A program made the translations under genes and the position numbers. Under the pieces are notes generated by a model. The model ran no database searches, was not told the origin of the DNA, and worked only from the letters and a program-made list of their open reading frames with translations. A stretch of DNA of 64,000 nucleotides. Origin: Desulfobacteraceae bacterium Eth-SRB2 (lineage in GTDB: Bacteria; Desulfobacterota; Desulfobacteria; Desulfobacterales; UBA11574). The number at the start of each line of letters is the position of its first letter. The first letter of the stretch is position 1. Where the stretch lies: the NCBI GenBank assembly GCA_004193595.1, contig RPGQ01000002.1:243752-307751 (forward strand). Reading direction: 5' to 3'. Positions 61,488-64,000 of this stretch are shown one piece after another.

Positions 61488-62387
61488 ATGAAAAATAAAA
61501 ACACACCCAAAAGACATCATTTTGTGCCAAGATGGTATTTAGAATTATTTGTTAATCCAACAGATGGTTTTCTGGAATTATTCGATAAAAGTCAAAAAAA
61601 ATGGAGACGCCAAAAACCGAATAAAGTAATGGTAATAAACAACTATTATCGTCAACTTTGGGCACCAGAAGGCACAGATGTGAATATAATTGAAATCCTA
61701 CTCGGTAGCAAAATCGAACCCCAAGCAAAAAATGCTTTTGATAAAATTTTCAATCAAGAACAACTAAACACTGAAGATGTTGGTGCCTTAATAGCTTTTA
61801 TAGAAATTCAACGATTAAGGGTCCCTCGTGAAGCAAAAAAAGCGAATCAATTAACAGAAGCACTCATGCTAAAATATATACATGAACACCCTGACTTTAA
61901 GGATATCTCAATAATTTTTAAAACACTTCCTATTAAAATCGAAATCCTTGACCCTGTAAGATTTGAGTATATGAAAACCGTCATAGGTATTTTTTCTTCA
62001 ATCATACCTCATATGCTTTGGGAAATTGTTACTTCTGAATTTGGAAGCTCCTTTTTAACAACGGATTCTCCGGTTACATTATATAATTCGGCATTTCTGC
62101 CGCCTTTTGAACCTGGAATCAAGCATGCTGGCACACAGGTTATTTTCCCGTTATCTCCTAAAAAGTTACTTATTTTAGCTCACCCCCGTTATGCTTATGA
62201 CAAAACTGTAGATCCTCAAGAACATGTAGACTATAAACACGAAAACTCAAAAAAAATTCAAGTATTATCTGGTAGAGAATTACCTATTGAAGGAGTTAAA
62301 AAAATAAACTGGATGATGTTGCAACTTTCAGACAAACATATTGTAGCGAGCGACAAAAAAACTATCGAAGAGGCATTGGCAACATAG
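61488..62387 (+). CDS. DUF4238-like protein (integron cassette)
   Basis: MKNKNTPKRHHFVPRWYLELFVNPTDGFLELFDK; FIEIQRLRVPR; SFLTTDSPV; FPLSPKKLLILA. Confidence 0.85.
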   Translation: MKNKNTPKRHHFVPRWYLELFVNPTDGFLELFDKSQKKWRRQKPNKVMVINNYYRQLWAPEGTDVNIIEILLGSKIEPQAKNAFDKIFNQEQLNTEDVGALIAFIEIQRLRVPREAKKANQLTEALMLKYIHEHPDFKDISIIFKTLPIKIEILDPVRFEYMKTVIGIFSSIIPHMLWEIVTSEFGSSFLTTDSPVTLYNSAFLPPFEPGIKHAGTQVIFPLSPKKLLILAHPRYAYDKTVDPQEHVDYKHENSKKIQVLSGRELPIEGVKKINWMMLQLSDKHIVASDKKTIEEALAT

Positions 62388-62443
62388 CACAACAAGGCTA
62401 ATTCAGCCGACGCAAAAAACCGCGCGGTGATTAGCGGTTATTC
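62387..62443 (+). repeat. attC-like site 2
   Basis: GCACAAC-AAGG-CTAATtCAgCCGaCGC-AAAAAACC-GCGCGGTGATTAG-CG-GTTATTC. Confidence 0.7.
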
Positions 62444-62460
62444 GGTCACAGAGATAAAAT

Positions 62461-62796
62461 ATGGCAGAATACGGTGAATGGAATCGCAAAGGGGCAACTC
62501 TCAGTGATGTAACGGCGAATAAGGAATATGGAGTTGACCGGGACTTCATTGTGAAGGGCATACAAACCGGTAAACTTGAATACCGAGAAGGGGTGATATG
62601 GGGAAATCCATATCTCAGGCTTTTGAGAAGTCAGCTTGAGAAGTACATCGCCGAAGAGCTTGGCCATGGCCCTTTGTCGAACGTCAAGAAACAGACAGAG
62701 CTTAGAAAGATCAAAAAAGAAATCGCCAATTTAAAAAAGAGACTGAATGAACTTCAGGCCCGAAAAATGGAACTTGAGAAACAGATAATGAAATAG
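62461..62796 (+). CDS. Hypothetical cassette protein (111 aa, coiled-coil C-terminus)
   Basis: ORF starts 18 nt after attC-like site 2. Confidence 0.65.
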   Translation: MAEYGEWNRKGATLSDVTANKEYGVDRDFIVKGIQTGKLEYREGVIWGNPYLRLLRSQLEKYIAEELGHGPLSNVKKQTELRKIKKEIANLKKRLNELQARKMELEKQIMK

Positions 62797-62952
62797 GAGA
62801 CCGAACAAGGCGCTTGAGAGGGCCTGGGCAAAGCCGTCCGTTTTTGAAAGGCAGTATTTAATCAACAGGCTATGTTTTTATCGTAGTTTTTCGCTTATCG
62901 TTGCCCAGCCCCTCAGCTTAATCGAACCCATTAAATAAGGAGCCAATACGCA

Positions 62953-63342
62953 ATGAAGTCAAGGATTACACGCATCACACTTGGTGTTGCTGATATGTTA
63001 AGAGCGATACAATTCTATAATGAAGGCCTTGGATTTTCACTTTCCGAAGTAAATGAATATTCAGCAACTTTCCATATGGAAGGAGTAGTTCTTGCATTAG
63101 TCCCATGGGATATACTTACTAATGATGCTGATGTAAACAATGAGGGTGAAGGGTTTGATGGTTTTGTATTGTCACACTATGTTAATTCGAGTGACGAAGT
63201 TCACGAAATACTTAGAAATGCAGAGCCTGCTGGAGCTTATGTAACCAAGCGTGCAACGAAAAAACGCGATGGAGGTTACTCAGGATATTTTTCGGATATG
63301 GACGGTTATGTTTGGGAGGTAGCCTATTATCCCAATGCATAG
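62953..63342 (+). CDS. VOC/glyoxalase-family protein (integron cassette)
   Basis: ITRITLGVADMLRAIQFYNEGLGFSLSE...YSGYFSDMDGYVWEVAYYPNA. Confidence 0.92.
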   Translation: MKSRITRITLGVADMLRAIQFYNEGLGFSLSEVNEYSATFHMEGVVLALVPWDILTNDADVNNEGEGFDGFVLSHYVNSSDEVHEILRNAEPAGAYVTKRATKKRDGGYSGYFSDMDGYVWEVAYYPNA

Positions 63343-63361
63343 AATTTATATATAATTCCTG

Positions 63362-63443
63362 GTATAACAAGTCTAATTCAGCCGACGCAAAAAGCAGCGC
63401 GGCTGATTAGCGGCGAACCCCGCAGTAAGATGCAAAGTTAGGC
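63362..63443 (+). repeat. attC-like site 3
   Basis: GTATAAC-AAGT-CTAATtCAGCCGaCGC-AAAAAGCA-GCGCGGCTGATTAG-...-GTTAGGC; arms pair perfectly apart from two extrahelical bases. Confidence 0.8.
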
Positions 63444-64000
63444 GCAATTAGATTGGCGTTTTCTGATAAACATGACGATAAGAAATTATTTTAAACAGTC
63501 TGCATTAATACTTCGGCATTTCAAGAAAAAAAAATTATTATCAATAAAAATAGTAGAAGAAAATTAAAAATACTCTGCTTCTTTAGAAAACGGTTAACGA
63601 TAAAAAAAAAAAAATATTAGTAGACAGAGAAAGGGAAGTCCTATATCCACCCGTCTCAAGACAGTATCCGTAAAGCAATGGAAAAACTTCCAAGTATTAA
63701 ACTTGTCAAAGAACTGATACGAAATGGAGAACTTAATTTGCGATTCCAAAAACCGTTTAGACCTAAAAGAGAGTAGCATCCTTTCTCTGTCTACTAATAT
63801 TTGTTTTATCGTTAACCGTTTTCTAAAACGGAAAGGGGAAGTATTTTTAATTTTCTTCTTCTATTTTTATTGATAATAATTTTTTCTTGAAATGCCCGAA
63901 GTATTAATGCAGACTGTTAAAAAATAATTTCTTATCGTCATGTTTCATCAGAAAACGCCAATCTAATTGCGCCTAACTTTGCATCTTACTGCGGGGTTCG
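63411..64000. repeat. Inverted repeat (arms about 63411-63633 and 63778-64000, spacer about 144 nt)
   Basis: CGAACCCCGCAGTAAGATGCAAAGTTAGGCGCAATTAGATTGGCG... reappears reverse-complemented at the window end. Confidence 0.92.

Noticed and set aside
1-64000. tRNA or rRNA genes
   Set aside because: No convincing cloverleaf, CCA end or rRNA-conserved segment was seen; tRNAscan-SE/barrnap would be decisive.

Overview
The window looks like a Desulfobacterales-type deltaproteobacterial chromosome segment. This is inferred from the gene set, not from a database search. (1) It carries purB, PAS/receiver histidine kinases, nudix, MFS, tex, a cNMP-binding regulator, HAD, HU, xth, a large PKD-repeat protein and an intact IS630-like transposase. 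(2) At 43.5-54.2 kb there is a metF / hdrCB-like / hdrA / mvhD / metV / metF cluster. Both the hdrCB-like gene and mvhD are split by in-frame UGA at conserved Cys positions. Each UGA is followed 16-34 nt later by a near-identical hairpin (CC-UGGAA-GG apex), so two SECIS-dependent selenoproteins are likely in one predicted electron-bifurcating complex. (3) A short integron-type cassette array (three attC-like sites) lies at about 60.7-63.5 kb, with DUF4145/HEPN-like, DUF4238-like, hypothetical and VOC cassettes. (4) The intergenic space is full of MITE-like palindromic elements. Some are built from iterated short words, one is nested in another, one has an inverted loop between copies, and several have a terminal repeat that contains the stop codon of the neighbouring gene. 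(5) Three long inverted duplications are present (about 0.85-5.7 kb, 15.6-34.2 kb, 63.4-64.0 kb). In the first two, one arm is intact and the other is saturated with indels and locally replaced by unrelated sequence of the same length. Uncorrected long-read fold-back or mis-assembly is the most likely cause, so genes in 2.76-5.7 kb and 26.7-34.2 kb should not be trusted as biology.
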